From contig NZ_AP026563.1 in the NCBI RefSeq assembly GCF_025997855.1, forward strand, positions 38,501-102,500: a stretch of 64,000 bases of DNA. Direction: 5' to 3'. Origin of the DNA: Deinococcus aetherius. GTDB lineage: Bacteria > Deinococcota > Deinococci > Deinococcales > Deinococcaceae. The notes under the pieces are model-generated. The model was not told the DNA's origin. It was given only the letters and a program-made list of their open reading frames with translations, and did no database searches. Shown in pieces: positions 15,177 through 24,428 of this stretch; within the stretch, counting starts at the first letter, position 1; each line of letters begins with the position of its first letter. The translations under genes and the position numbers were made by a program.

Positions 15177-16388
15177 ATGGCCCGCCGGACGCCCTCAGAT
15201 CGCCCCTTGATTTTCATCTCGCATTTCAGCGCCGAACAGGAGATCGCCCTCAAGCTCCAGGAGCTGCTCGACCAGGCCTTTCTCGGCCAGGTGAACATTT
15301 TCGTGTCGTCGGATGACCGCAGCATCCGGATGGGGGCAGACTTCAACGGGACCATTCAGGACGCCCTCAAGGCCACCCGGTACGGCCTGCTGATCCTGAG
15401 CCCCGCCGCCCTGCGGCGGCCCTGGGTGAACATCGAGTTCGGCGCGCTGTGGGTTCAGAACAAGCCGGTCACCCCCATCTGTCATTCCGGCCTGAGCCCG
15501 GCCCAGCTTCCCCCGCCATACGTGAACCACAACGGCCTGAGCGCGACGGACGTCCGGGCCCTGAACAAGCTGGTGACCAACCTCGCCCAGGATGTGGAGA
15601 TGCGGGCGCCGACCGTGGACTGGCAGCCCTTCCTCGACGTGGTCCAGGCCGCCGAGCAGGGCGCGAGGCATCGGGACCTGGACACGGTCGCGGTCGCGGT
15701 CGCCACGCTCACCCGGGCCTGCAGTCAACCGGAGTTCCCGCAGCAGTTGCGGGCAGGGGGACACCAGTACACCCTGGGCGACCATGAACAGGGTGCCCAC
15801 GCCGCCCTGGCCGTGCTGAGGGACCACGGCCTGGTCGAGCAGCGGTTTCAACACCGAACCCAGGGGCCGTCGGGGCCAGGGAAAACGTACGAGCTGTCGG
15901 GGACGGCCGCCTATGACGAGTTGTGGCTCGATCCGGCGTTTCCCGGCCTGCTCGGCCAGGCGCTGGGCCGTCCGGTTCCCACGCTCCTCGAGGTCAGCTC
16001 CGGGGACGCCGGTCAGGTGCGGGAAGACCATCACCTCGAACGGGTCAGACCGGGCGCGCCCGCGGCGACGGCCCAACGCCCGGACGAGCCCGAGACACTC
16101 CGGCTTCTGGAGGCGGCCGTCCGGGACGCCTGGGAAGCGCTCAGCCACTACCGCTCGAACCCGCCGGTCAACACGGCGCCCCTCCGGCGGCAGGGCCAGA
16201 CCCTGCGAGAACGGCTGCACGCCGCCGAGGAGGCCAGCCCCGGGTTCACGGCGGCCATCGGCGGCAGCGCCGGGCGCGAACAGATGTGGAGCGACCTCGC
16301 GCGGATGAACGACGTTCAGCCCGCGGTCGAACGGCTCGGCCAGCTGATCGAGGACCTGCGCGCCCGGCTCCGGCTCCCGCTGAACTGA
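15177..16388 (+). CDS. TIR-domain protein (putative NADase effector)
   Basis: 403 residues from the ATG at 15177; the frame is open upstream but coding bias starts here. The N-terminal TIR domain (about 10-150) opens with IFISHFSAEQEIALKL (box 1-like strand and helix), then VFVSSDD-type strand and loop, and RRPWVNIEFGAL, where Glu87 corresponds to the catalytic glutamate of NAD-cleaving TIR proteins. After residue ~190 there is a winged-helix-like segment (ALAVLRDHGLVEQRFQHRTQGP, then KTYELSGTAAYDELWL) and a helical C-terminal domain (230-403). It stands alone, without an SMODS, Argonaute or SIR2 partner, next to a nuclease-helicase gene. Confidence 0.8.
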   Translation: MARRTPSDRPLIFISHFSAEQEIALKLQELLDQAFLGQVNIFVSSDDRSIRMGADFNGTIQDALKATRYGLLILSPAALRRPWVNIEFGALWVQNKPVTPICHSGLSPAQLPPPYVNHNGLSATDVRALNKLVTNLAQDVEMRAPTVDWQPFLDVVQAAEQGARHRDLDTVAVAVATLTRACSQPEFPQQLRAGGHQYTLGDHEQGAHAALAVLRDHGLVEQRFQHRTQGPSGPGKTYELSGTAAYDELWLDPAFPGLLGQALGRPVPTLLEVSSGDAGQVREDHHLERVRPGAPAATAQRPDEPETLRLLEAAVRDAWEALSHYRSNPPVNTAPLRRQGQTLRERLHAAEEASPGFTAAIGGSAGREQMWSDLARMNDVQPAVERLGQLIEDLRARLRLPLN

Positions 16389-16617
16389 GCTTTTTGAAGC
16401 TGTACCCATGGGCCACCTGCGCTGCCAACCCGGTGAGGGCGTGATCCTGACCGTTCGGGGTGCGGGACCGATGGCTTCCTCCGTTGGCGGCGCGAGAACA
16501 GCTGAGCGCCGCCTAGCCGCAGGTCCCCAGGAGCGCCACGGTGGTAGCCATCAATCCAAGCGTGACGACCCGACCTCAGGCCCTGTCCTCGCTGGAGACT
16601 GTCCTGTATGGGTGATC

Positions 16618-19032
16618 TCAGGGCAGTCCCACCAGGTACAGCGTCTCCCGGGCGCGCGTGAGCGCGACGTACTTCAGGTTCTCCTCCTGCTGCCGTTCCC
16701 ACTCCTGTTGATCCTGCCGCAGTTTGGCGAACAGCGGATAGCCCATCACGAAGACCCGGTCCGCTTCCAGTCCCTTGGCCTGGTGGGCACTGGACACCCG
16801 CACGCCCATCCGGGGGTCCGGCGCCGTCACCGCCTCCACGAAGGTCCTGAATTCACCGCCATCCCAGCGCTGCGCCTGCTCGTGCAACCGGCCAAGCACC
16901 CACGGCGGCAGGACCTTCAGTGGTTTGTTCCTGGGGCCGAGCGGGGGGCGGGCCCTGGGCGCGCTGGCAGGGACGAAGCCCGCCGCGAGGTTCCGCAGCT
17001 CCGTCACCACCTTGCGGACCCGTCCCGAATCGCTCTCCAGGGCCTCCTCCTGGTCCGACTTGTCGGGGCGAAGTGCCGCCTGACCCTCGTAATCCAGGGT
17101 CAGGCCCCGGGACAGCAGTTCCAGCACGATCAGGTCGACCAGGTCGTTGTTGCGGGAGAACAGCAGATCCCGTTCCCGGACGTACCCGAACGCCTGTGCC
17201 CAGCCCACCTCGAAGACCTCCCCCTCCCGGGCGTGCGGCGCCGCCTCGATGGCGGGCATCAAGGCCTGCGCTCGCCGGACATGGGATTTCGGGCAACGGT
17301 AGCTGACGGTCAGCTTGAGTTCCCGGGGCGGACTAGGCAGCCGCCTGATGTTCTCGACGCTGTTGTTGTCCGCCCCACGAAAGCCCATGATGGCCTGCCG
17401 GGGATCCCCCACAAAGAGCAGCCGTCCTGTTTCCCCGGCGGCCCGCCGCACCAGCTCCAGTTGCGTCTGGGTCAGGTCCTGGCACTCGTCCACGAACACG
17501 AAGTCGTATGGCTGCATGGGCAGGTTCAACCTCACGGGCAGGTAGTTCTGCTCGTCGAGGCTGATCAGGTTCTGGGCTTGGTAGGTGGCCACGGTCAGGT
17601 CCAGGGCACGGGCGACGACCGGTTGCAGCCCTTCGGCGTCCGTGACGTTGTACTGCCGGGCCAGTCGGGCGTAGTGGTCCGGGTCCGAAGGATCGCAGTG
17701 GACATAGCTCTGAAACTTCTCGTAGAGGTTGCGGACACGCTTCAGGTCGTCCTGAGTCAGCCGGGTCCCCAACACGTCCAGGGCCGCCCGGTTGAGCATG
17801 CCCGCCGCCTTGTGCTGATCTACCTTGATCCCACGTTTGCGCCGGTTGAGCACCCGCATCCCGAACCCGTTCAGGGTGGCCGTCTCCACGTCGTCGACCC
17901 CCGCCTCGCCGAGCTTCGTCTCCAGCTCATGCCGGATGCTGCGGTTGAAGGCCAGCACCGCGATCCGGGCGCGGGCATCACCGCGTTTGATGACCTTCAC
18001 GCTCTCCAGCAGGGTGGTGCTCTTGCCGCTCCCGGCGACCGCGATAACGAGCCCGTGCCCATCCTCGAACTCCAAGAAGTCGAAGATCCGCTGCTGGTAC
18101 TCGGAAGGGACGAACACCCGCTGCGGTTTCGGGGCGGGCTTCTCGTCGACCCGTTTGACGTGGGCGGTGAGGTGGAGGCGGGTGTCCCCGGCGGCCATTA
18201 CGTTGGCCTCCTCCCGCGTCCAGCGTGGGTGCGCCGAGACGGGCAAGACCTCCTTCAGGGAAGGGGTGCCCTGACCCGTCAACCGCTCCACCACCTCTGC
18301 GACGACCCGGGCACAGCCGTCCGGGTTCTCCACGGCCTGCTGCTCCGAAAACCGGATCACCGGCCAGCAGGCCGCGAGGAAGGCCTCGTCCCGGACCTCG
18401 TCCCCACTGCGGTAGGCCTGCGCCCTCGCGTCGAACTCCATGAAGTGAATGGGCAGCCTGTGACCCAGGCCGTACGGCTCGTCGAGTTCGATATCCATGC
18501 GTAAGCGGTGGGCGGGATCGAAGTACAGGAAATCGGGGTGGTAGGTCTTCTGACCGCTCGCCAGCAGTCGGCGCCGCAGGATGCGGTTCGGAAAGTGCCG
18601 CTGGAGCTGCTCGAACAGGTGCATCTCCGCTAGACCGGCCAGGGCGAAGCTCTCCCCGACCCCCTCCACGGCGCCGCTCTCCAGCAGGGCGGCCACCTTC
18701 CGCCGCCGGTGGGCGTGCAGGACTTCGGGCGTGAGCTTGGCGCGTTCGGCCGCCTCGAACTCGGCCCGGGCCTGTCCGTGCTGACGCACGGCGGCGGCGT
18801 ACCGGTCCCTGGCGGCCTGACGTTCGGGGGCGGTCAGGGTGTCCGCCTGCCCTTTGAGTCTGAACAGGCCGTAGAAGGTGGACAGGAGACTCTTACCGGG
18901 GGAGAGGTTCGGGGGGAAGGCGTCCTCAGTCGGCGGGGGGACGTCGAACGCGGGGAGGTCCGGACTGGAGGCGAGCGCCTGCTGGAGACGCGGTGGGATC
19001 AGGACGACGGGGTAGGTGGGGCGGGGAGTCAC
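16618..19032 (-). CDS. Vsr/DUF559-like nuclease fused to UvrD-like SF1 helicase
   Basis: 804 residues. Residues ~130-270 resemble a very-short-patch-repair/DUF559 PD-(D/E)XK nuclease: HPDFLYFD, RMDIELDEPYG, PIHFMEFD, RDEAFLAACWPVIRFSEQQAVENP. From ~300 an SF1 helicase follows: EYQQRIFDFLEFEDGHG (Q motif), AVAGSGKSTTL (motif I), FVDECQDLTQTQ (II), GDPRQAIMGFRGADNNS (III), SYRCPKSH (IV), SSAHQAKGLEADRVFVMG (V), VALTRARETLYLVG (VI). A helix-rich N-terminal ~120 residues is unassigned. It converges with the TIR gene (about 230 bp between stops). Nuclease-helicase fusions of this type suit DNA defence or repair; the function here is inferred. Confidence 0.82.
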   Translation of the reverse strand: MTPRPTYPVVLIPPRLQQALASSPDLPAFDVPPPTEDAFPPNLSPGKSLLSTFYGLFRLKGQADTLTAPERQAARDRYAAAVRQHGQARAEFEAAERAKLTPEVLHAHRRRKVAALLESGAVEGVGESFALAGLAEMHLFEQLQRHFPNRILRRRLLASGQKTYHPDFLYFDPAHRLRMDIELDEPYGLGHRLPIHFMEFDARAQAYRSGDEVRDEAFLAACWPVIRFSEQQAVENPDGCARVVAEVVERLTGQGTPSLKEVLPVSAHPRWTREEANVMAAGDTRLHLTAHVKRVDEKPAPKPQRVFVPSEYQQRIFDFLEFEDGHGLVIAVAGSGKSTTLLESVKVIKRGDARARIAVLAFNRSIRHELETKLGEAGVDDVETATLNGFGMRVLNRRKRGIKVDQHKAAGMLNRAALDVLGTRLTQDDLKRVRNLYEKFQSYVHCDPSDPDHYARLARQYNVTDAEGLQPVVARALDLTVATYQAQNLISLDEQNYLPVRLNLPMQPYDFVFVDECQDLTQTQLELVRRAAGETGRLLFVGDPRQAIMGFRGADNNSVENIRRLPSPPRELKLTVSYRCPKSHVRRAQALMPAIEAAPHAREGEVFEVGWAQAFGYVRERDLLFSRNNDLVDLIVLELLSRGLTLDYEGQAALRPDKSDQEEALESDSGRVRKVVTELRNLAAGFVPASAPRARPPLGPRNKPLKVLPPWVLGRLHEQAQRWDGGEFRTFVEAVTAPDPRMGVRVSSAHQAKGLEADRVFVMGYPLFAKLRQDQQEWERQQEENLKYVALTRARETLYLVGLP

Positions 19033-19239
19033 GGGGCACCGCTGAGCTGGACCATGCGCCCAGTATTGCGACGAAAGCTCCCCGCGGGGCTCCTTTTCGG
19101 GAGGCTACCGCCGAGCGTGGGTCGCACTAGAGTTGGAACGGGGAGTGACGCCAATGGGCCGTCAACTTCGGTTCGTCACTCTGATGCACGGAAGAATGAC
19201 GTTTGGGACGGTATTCTGATCTCCTGGAGTTGACCCGCT

Positions 19240-20868
19240 TCAGGTTCCGGTGACGGCCCGGATGCGCTGCCCGACGGTGGGCGTGACCGTCCCGAGCCCC
19301 TGGATGTACTCCAGCACGACCTGCGCGTCGGGTTCACGGGTCGTGCCCTGCCCGTCATTGAACATGGTGTACTCGTCCCCGCCGCTGTTGGTGAAGTCGC
19401 TGAGGGCGAGGGTGTAGGTCGTGGCGTCCTTTTGAATCGGCGTGCCGCCGTCCAGGGTGACGCTCACGATCCGGGAGCCGACCGCCTTGCTCACGTCGTA
19501 GGCGAACGAGAAACCCGAGATCTGCAGGAAGCGTCCGCTCGCCCCGGGCAGGGCCGAGACGCTATTTGCCAGCGCCGCGTACAGTTGCGCCCCGGTGACC
19601 GTGCGGGTGACCACCGTATTCCCGAAGGGCAACACCGAGTACACGTCCCCCGCCACCAGATCATAGGGCGGCCCCGGCTGGTACCCGGGCGTGGGCCGTC
19701 GCAGGTTCTTGTCCTGCGGCGCGTAGCTGGAGGGCAGGGAACTGCGGATGCTCCCGCCATTCTGAATGGCAAGCTGGGTGCCGTAACGTGTCCGGAAGGC
19801 GTCCGCGATCAAGTCGCCCAGCGCGACCTCCCCCAGGCGCTCAATGTTGCTGCCACGGGGAAAGACATCGGTCGCCACGCCCACTCGGCGGTCGAGCTGC
19901 TGGGCGAGCTGGGCACGGTAAGGGGCGAGCACCTGCTCGACGGCGGGGTCGGGCGTGACGGCGTCCATGCGCGGCTCGACGAAGGTGTTCACCCGGTCCG
20001 TCACCCGGCGGCTGGTCAGGTCGTAGGTGACGTTCACCTTCGCGTAACTCGCCCCCTTGCTAAGGTTCTCCACGACGAGGGCGTCTCCCACGAAGCCGCT
20101 GAACTGCTCGTTGGTGTGGTCGCCGAAGATCACATCGAAGCCCCGGACGCTCCCCGCGAAATCGATCAGGGGACCGGTTGCCGCTTGGGTGGCCGCATCC
20201 TTGCCCGTGACGCCCAGGTGCGTGATCGCCACGAAGACCTGGGCGCCCTGGGCCTGCGCGGCCGCCCGCGCCTGGGTCGCGGCAGCGACGGGGTCAGTGA
20301 CCTGCAGGGTGCCGAGGGCGCCCGGCGCGACCAGGGTGGGCGCCTCCGGGTTGGTCAGCCCGATCACCGCGACCTTCACCTCACCGACCGTGAAGATCTT
20401 GTACGGGGCGACGTTCTTCAGGTTCGCGTCGAGGTGTTGCAGATTCGCGGAGAGGTACGAGAACTTGGCCCGGTCGATCAGGTTCTGGAGAAAGGTGAGG
20501 CCCCGGTCGAAGTTGTGGTTGCCGAAGGTGTCCGCGTCGAAGCCCATGACGTTCATGGCCTCCACGGCGGGCACCTCGCCGAAGAAGCCCGACAGGGGCG
20601 GGGACGCCCCGTACGCGTCTCCCCCCGTCAGGGTGAGGGTGTTGGGGTTGGCCGCGCGGTCCTGCTTGAAATACGCGCTGAGTACCGCCGCGCCGCCCAC
20701 CTGGTAGGCGCTCGCGCCGCTGCCTACACTCAGCGGGTCGAGTTGCGCGTGCCAGTCCGAGACGTCGAGGAACTGGAGGGTGACGGGCTGCGCCGGGGGG
20801 ACGGGACCGGGCGAGCAGGCGACGAGCGCGAGGGTCAGGGCGGCGAGCGGTGCGGTCTTGATGAACAT
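19240..20868 (-). CDS. 5'-nucleotidase/UshA-family lipoprotein
   Basis: 542 residues. The lipoprotein signal has lipobox LVAC at about residue 18. Calcineurin-like metallophosphoesterase motifs follow: LDVSDWHAQL (D-x-H), GGDAYGASPPLSGFF, FGNHNFDRGL (GNH-D), ITHLGVTGKDA and FGDHTNEQ. The C-terminal 5'-nucleotidase domain has the substrate stretch AIQNGGSIRSSLP, VLPFGNTVVTRTVTG and SDFTNSGGDEYTM. It should hydrolyse nucleotides or sugar nucleotides outside the cytoplasmic membrane for phosphate and nucleoside salvage. Start ATG with AGGAGG close upstream. Single gene, 207 bp from the helicase start. Confidence 0.9.
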   Translation of the reverse strand: MFIKTAPLAALTLALVACSPGPVPPAQPVTLQFLDVSDWHAQLDPLSVGSGASAYQVGGAAVLSAYFKQDRAANPNTLTLTGGDAYGASPPLSGFFGEVPAVEAMNVMGFDADTFGNHNFDRGLTFLQNLIDRAKFSYLSANLQHLDANLKNVAPYKIFTVGEVKVAVIGLTNPEAPTLVAPGALGTLQVTDPVAAATQARAAAQAQGAQVFVAITHLGVTGKDAATQAATGPLIDFAGSVRGFDVIFGDHTNEQFSGFVGDALVVENLSKGASYAKVNVTYDLTSRRVTDRVNTFVEPRMDAVTPDPAVEQVLAPYRAQLAQQLDRRVGVATDVFPRGSNIERLGEVALGDLIADAFRTRYGTQLAIQNGGSIRSSLPSSYAPQDKNLRRPTPGYQPGPPYDLVAGDVYSVLPFGNTVVTRTVTGAQLYAALANSVSALPGASGRFLQISGFSFAYDVSKAVGSRIVSVTLDGGTPIQKDATTYTLALSDFTNSGGDEYTMFNDGQGTTREPDAQVVLEYIQGLGTVTPTVGQRIRAVTGT

Positions 20869-21102
20869 AGGTCCTCCTGCTCCTGGGACGAGAGGGGCGC
20901 ACCCGTTGTGAACGTGGTCTCACCCCTTGAGGGGCAGGATGAGGGCCTTGGCTGGTGAGCGTGCCTTGAGTGTAAGGATCACGGGACGGCCGATGGTGAA
21001 GCGGGGCGGTGAGGAGAAACGAGAAACCGGGGCACCCCAGGAGGAGTGAGTCTCTTCGGTGTAGGTCGTTCGGAAATGCGGGCGGCAGGGGCAGTGGGCC
21101 CC

Positions 21103-21885
21103 TCAGCGCGTTTCCTTCGCCTGCCGGATCAGGGCTTGCAGCTGAGCGCTGCTCAGGGGGCCGAGGTGCCGCGCGACGATGCGGCCCTGGGCATTCACCG
21201 CGAAGGTGGTGGGAAAGCCGCTGACCCGCAGGGTGCCGGTGACGGCCTCACCGCCCAGCCAGGTGGCGTTCGTCGCCGGGTAGGTGCGCAGGAACGCCCC
21301 CACCCGACCGGCCGGCTCGCCGACGTTCAGCAGCACCACGGGTTCACCCGCCTGGACAGCGCGCATCAGGAGCGGCATCTCGGCCCGGCAGGGCGGGCAC
21401 CAGGTGGCCCAGAGGTTCACGACGCCCGGGCGGGGCAGCGCGGCAGGGCGCGAGACCGCGTCGCCCGCGAGGCGCGGGAAGGGCACTGCCGGGAAGGTCT
21501 GCACCCCGGGAGTGGGCTTGAGCAGCAGGGGCAGCACGCCCGCCAGGACCGTGACGAGCAGCGGGAGGGCCAGCCGGTCCGGCAGGCGCCGGCGGGGCAG
21601 CCACAGGGCCAGCAGGCCCGCCGCGAGGCCTGGCCCCCACGCCCAGCCCCCACGCCGGACGTCGAGCAGTTCGAGCAGCCCGGCGCCGGGCGACTGACCG
21701 AGCTGTCCGAAGAGGCCGGGGAGGTTCGCCCAGAGGCGGGCGGTGACCAGGGCCACGACCGCGGCTTCCATCGCGCCCCGGAAGCGCGCCAGGGAGGACC
21801 AGGCCAGCAGGCCGAGCACCAGGGTGAGTTGCGACCAGCCGAGCACCAGCGGGCCGAGCTTCAGGGCGTCCGGCCCGATGTTCAC
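21103..21885 (-). CDS. TlpA-like thioredoxin-fold protein with N-terminal membrane domain
   Basis: 260 residues from GTG 21885, preceded by GGGAG; the longer open frame upstream is Arg/Pro-rich and non-coding in style. The N-terminal ~120 residues hold about four hydrophobic helices (LVLGWSQLTLVLGLLAW, AAVVALVTARLWANLPGLF and others), reminiscent of a shortened Lgt-type membrane fold. A periplasm-facing thioredoxin domain follows with the redox motif WCPPC (VVNLWATWCPPCRAEMPLL) and cis-Pro region SGFPTTFAVN. It should be a membrane-tethered disulfide reductase, for cytochrome c maturation or another exported client. Confidence 0.82.
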   Translation of the reverse strand: MNIGPDALKLGPLVLGWSQLTLVLGLLAWSSLARFRGAMEAAVVALVTARLWANLPGLFGQLGQSPGAGLLELLDVRRGGWAWGPGLAAGLLALWLPRRRLPDRLALPLLVTVLAGVLPLLLKPTPGVQTFPAVPFPRLAGDAVSRPAALPRPGVVNLWATWCPPCRAEMPLLMRAVQAGEPVVLLNVGEPAGRVGAFLRTYPATNATWLGGEAVTGTLRVSGFPTTFAVNAQGRIVARHLGPLSSAQLQALIRQAKETR

Positions 21886-22249
21886 GGGCACTCCCGGTGG
21901 AGACGGGACGAACGCTGGGACGCGGCCCGGGATGCCCCGGCGGTCCCGCCGCCGGGGAGGAAGGGCAGCCGGGCGTCCGGGGGAAACAGGCTGGGCATGG
22001 GCGGGCAGTCCTGAGGGGTCAAGGTGGTCCTCCTGGGGCCTGAACGGCCGGGCCTCCCCGGGCCGTCCGCGTTGCCCGGGAGGGTTCACCGCCCCCGGCT
22101 GTGCGAGGTAAGGCACCCGGCCGATTGTCCGGCAGGCGTGTAAAGATCGTGTTGCCGGGCCGGGACACGTCAGAAAGCACAGGGGGCGGGCTGCTCCCTG
22201 TGCCGGTTGAGGTCCACCTTTCCCGACCCGGCCGCCGACCGTAGCGTGG
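21886..22249. other. intergenic region, no gene recognised
   Basis: 364 bp upstream of the TlpA-like gene. It contains a single TGTAAAG element (about 22138-22144) like those at other envelope genes in this window, but without an 11-bp-spaced partner. No tRNA, repeat or convincing ORF was seen. Confidence 0.4.
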
Positions 22250-23010
22250 TCAGGAGGCGGGCGTCTCGATGGTCTGGCCGTACCACAGCATCAGCCAGGC
22301 CTGGAACTGGGCGCGCTGCACCGGCCGACTCTGCACGACATTCAGCGCGAAGTCCCTGAGTTCCGGGCGTATGGCCATGAGGACGGCGATCTGCGAGGCG
22401 ATGATCCGCTCGTGCCTGCGGACGCTGCCCTCGCGCCAGGCCCGGTCACTTTCCACGAGGCGCCCCACCAGGGTCTCGTCGCGGGTGAGCTGGAAGAGGG
22501 GGGCGAGGTCGAGACCCACCAGCCGTTGCTCCTCGCGCACGGGGTCGATGTTGGACCACTGCTGGAGCCAGGTCCGCAGCTGGTTGCTCCGCTGGGTGTG
22601 CCGCTCAGTGATCATCTGCGCGGCCTGCCGGGCCTCGGGACGCTGGCCGCTCCGCACCTCGGCCTCGGAGATGGAGCTGGCGTACGGGTGGTGCCGAATG
22701 GTCTGCGACATGGAGGCGATGTTGAACGCGTCCGCCGCCTTGTTCCGCAGCGACTCCAGGGAGCGCCGCCCGAGCGGCACGTACTCCGGCGTGAGCTTGA
22801 GGTTCAGCCGCTGTGCCTTGACCCGGGCAGCGCTGACGTCACTCTCGGCCCGCCAGGGCGTGTTGGTGACGGGGGCGGACGTTCGCACCGAGGTGGTCTC
22901 CGCACCCGGAGACGTGGCCGTCTCGGCTGCCGGCGGGGTTTTCCCGCACGCGACGAGCAGGAGCTGATGCTGGAGACGAGGACGGCGGAACGGCTCGTCT
23001 TGGTCTTCAT
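22250..23010 (-). pseudogene. DUF305-like lipoprotein, frameshifted in the signal peptide
   Basis: The body of the gene reads DAFNIASMSQTIRHHPYASSISEAEV, MITERHTQRSNQLRTWLQQW, then HERIIASQIAVLMAIRPELRDF, a DUF305/ferritin-like pattern (HH-A...A, then Q/R-E, then W) apparently present twice. In this frame the lipobox LLLVACGK is present, but no start is nearby. The best start is the ATG at 23010 with GGAGG 7 bases upstream, which begins MKTKTSRSAVLVSS in another frame. A one-base shift between about 22965 and 22990 would join them into a ~250-residue lipoprotein. Either a real lesion or a sequence error. Confidence 0.65.
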
Positions 23011-23239
23011 CTCGGGACCTCCGGTCGGCATTCGGTGTTCTGCTGTTTGGTCGGTGTGGAAATAGACAACGCGTGATGCCGCGTCTGTCAGACACAATCC
23101 TTCCTCAACAGGGCACGCGAACCTTCGAGCACAGTTGACCGGGAGCGTCCGTGAACTGGTCGCCGACCACGGTCCTTCTGGTGGGCGGCCTTCGATAGGA
23201 GGGCCCGGCTGCCACAGGGTTTGGGCGGCCCCAGTCAGC

Positions 23240-23299
23240 GGGTCAGAGCAGGTCCGGCCACGCACACCAGCACGTGTGCGTGGCCGGACCCTCTGACCC
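23240..23299 (-). terminator. very long GC-rich hairpin after the hydrolase gene
   Basis: A near-perfect palindrome: outer arms GGGTCAGAG (23240-23248) / CTCTGACCC (23291-23299), inner 17-bp arms 23251-23267 / 23274-23290 with a 6-base loop. It begins exactly at the stop codon of the minus-strand hydrolase. The stem totals 26 bp with a 2-base bulge. It lacks a long U-run, so it may act as an intrinsic terminator without a typical tail, or protect the 3' end. Confidence 0.7.
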
Positions 23300-24264
23300 T
23301 ACAGGGTGTTCTTGAAGAATTCCACCGACCGCCTGAGGGCCACGCCCAGGTTCCGGCTGAGATTGTGGTCGTCCCCCGGGTAGGAGAAGAACGTGGAGGG
23401 CTGCCCCGCGGCTTTGAGGCCCCTCGCGGGCGCCTGGGAGAAGCTGATGGGGACGTGCGTGTCCCCGGTGCCGTGGTGAAGCTGGAGGGGGCGCCCCTTG
23501 AGGTCCGCCAGAAAGGAGTTCGGGGAGATCGACCGGTAGAGGGCCGGGTTGCGGTCCGGCGTGCCGTACCTCGCGAGCATCTGGGCGCGGGGGTCATTTC
23601 CCCCGGAGCCACCGCCCCAGCGGGGGAGGTCCTGGAAGATCAGGCTGTACGGGCCGACGACGCCCGCCCAGATGTTGCCGGCCTTGATCTCGGGGTTGAT
23701 GACCATGGCGCGTAGGGTGATGTGCCCACCCATCGAGTGGCCCCACATCCCGATGCGCCCGGGATTCACGCCCTTCAATTTCTGGAGGGAGGAAAAGGCG
23801 TTGAGCACGTCGACGGTGTACTCCGGAGACCAGTAGGCCGCCGCCGCGGGCTCTCCCTGCGAACTGCCGTGGCCCCGGTAATCGGGCTTGAGGACGACGA
23901 ACCCGGCGCGGGCGAAGGCGTCGACGTAGGCGACGTACCGCTCGGTGGTCCGGTACTGCTGCGGGGGGATGTACCCGTGGTTGAACACGATGGCGGGCCA
24001 GCCCCCCCTGGGCGGCGTACCGTTGGGAACGGTGAGCAGGGCGTTGATGCGCATCCCGTCCGAGAGGTAGGACACCACGCGCCGCTGGTAGCCCGCGCCC
24101 GGGCGGAGCGTCTGGCGGGTGGTGAGGGCGCTGCCCGGGTAGGCGCGCGCCCGCATCCGCTCGATGGAGAGGGGAGCGGCGTCCGTCTGGGCGAGCCGGG
24201 CCTGCGCGGCCGGGGCCGCAGTCACGCCGGCGAGCAGCAGGGCGAGGCGCAAGGGGTGGGGCAT
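23299..24264 (-). CDS. secreted alpha/beta hydrolase (S9/dienelactone hydrolase-like)
   Basis: 321 residues with a signal peptide (LRLALLLAGVTAAPAAQA). The alpha/beta hydrolase core shows the oxyanion strand IVFNHGYIPP, VVLKPDYRGHGSSQGEP, the nucleophile elbow GMWGHSMGGHITL (Ser in GHSMGG), the acid region LQLHHGTGDTHVP (Asp) and the C-terminal YPGDDHNLSRNL (His). It is likely an exported peptidase or esterase. Start ATG preceded by GAAAGGTG. The stop merges into the long hairpin at 23240-23299. Confidence 0.88.
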   Translation of the reverse strand: MPHPLRLALLLAGVTAAPAAQARLAQTDAAPLSIERMRARAYPGSALTTRQTLRPGAGYQRRVVSYLSDGMRINALLTVPNGTPPRGGWPAIVFNHGYIPPQQYRTTERYVAYVDAFARAGFVVLKPDYRGHGSSQGEPAAAAYWSPEYTVDVLNAFSSLQKLKGVNPGRIGMWGHSMGGHITLRAMVINPEIKAGNIWAGVVGPYSLIFQDLPRWGGGSGGNDPRAQMLARYGTPDRNPALYRSISPNSFLADLKGRPLQLHHGTGDTHVPISFSQAPARGLKAAGQPSTFFSYPGDDHNLSRNLGVALRRSVEFFKNTL

Positions 24265-24428
24265 GGTCGTTCACCTTTCACGAGGGCGAGGGGGACAGCG
24301 AGGGGGTGCCGGACAGGACCTCCGGGGGCCACCGCACCCTACCCGGCCCTTGTTCGGGTTCTGTAAAGCCGGCCCTGGACGCGGGCCTCGCGGGTGGCGC
24401 TCCTCCACGCTCGCCCCTGCTCCGGCGG

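Noticed and set aside
16408..18504. Long plus-strand ORF of 698 codons opposite the helicase
   Set aside because: Shadow of the helicase gene: high-GC antisense openness with no motif and wrong codon bias.
24355..24370. CTGTAAAG element near the hydrolase as a third Pho-type box
   Set aside because: Only one half-site, and more than 80 bases from the start codon, unlike the C39 and lnt promoters.
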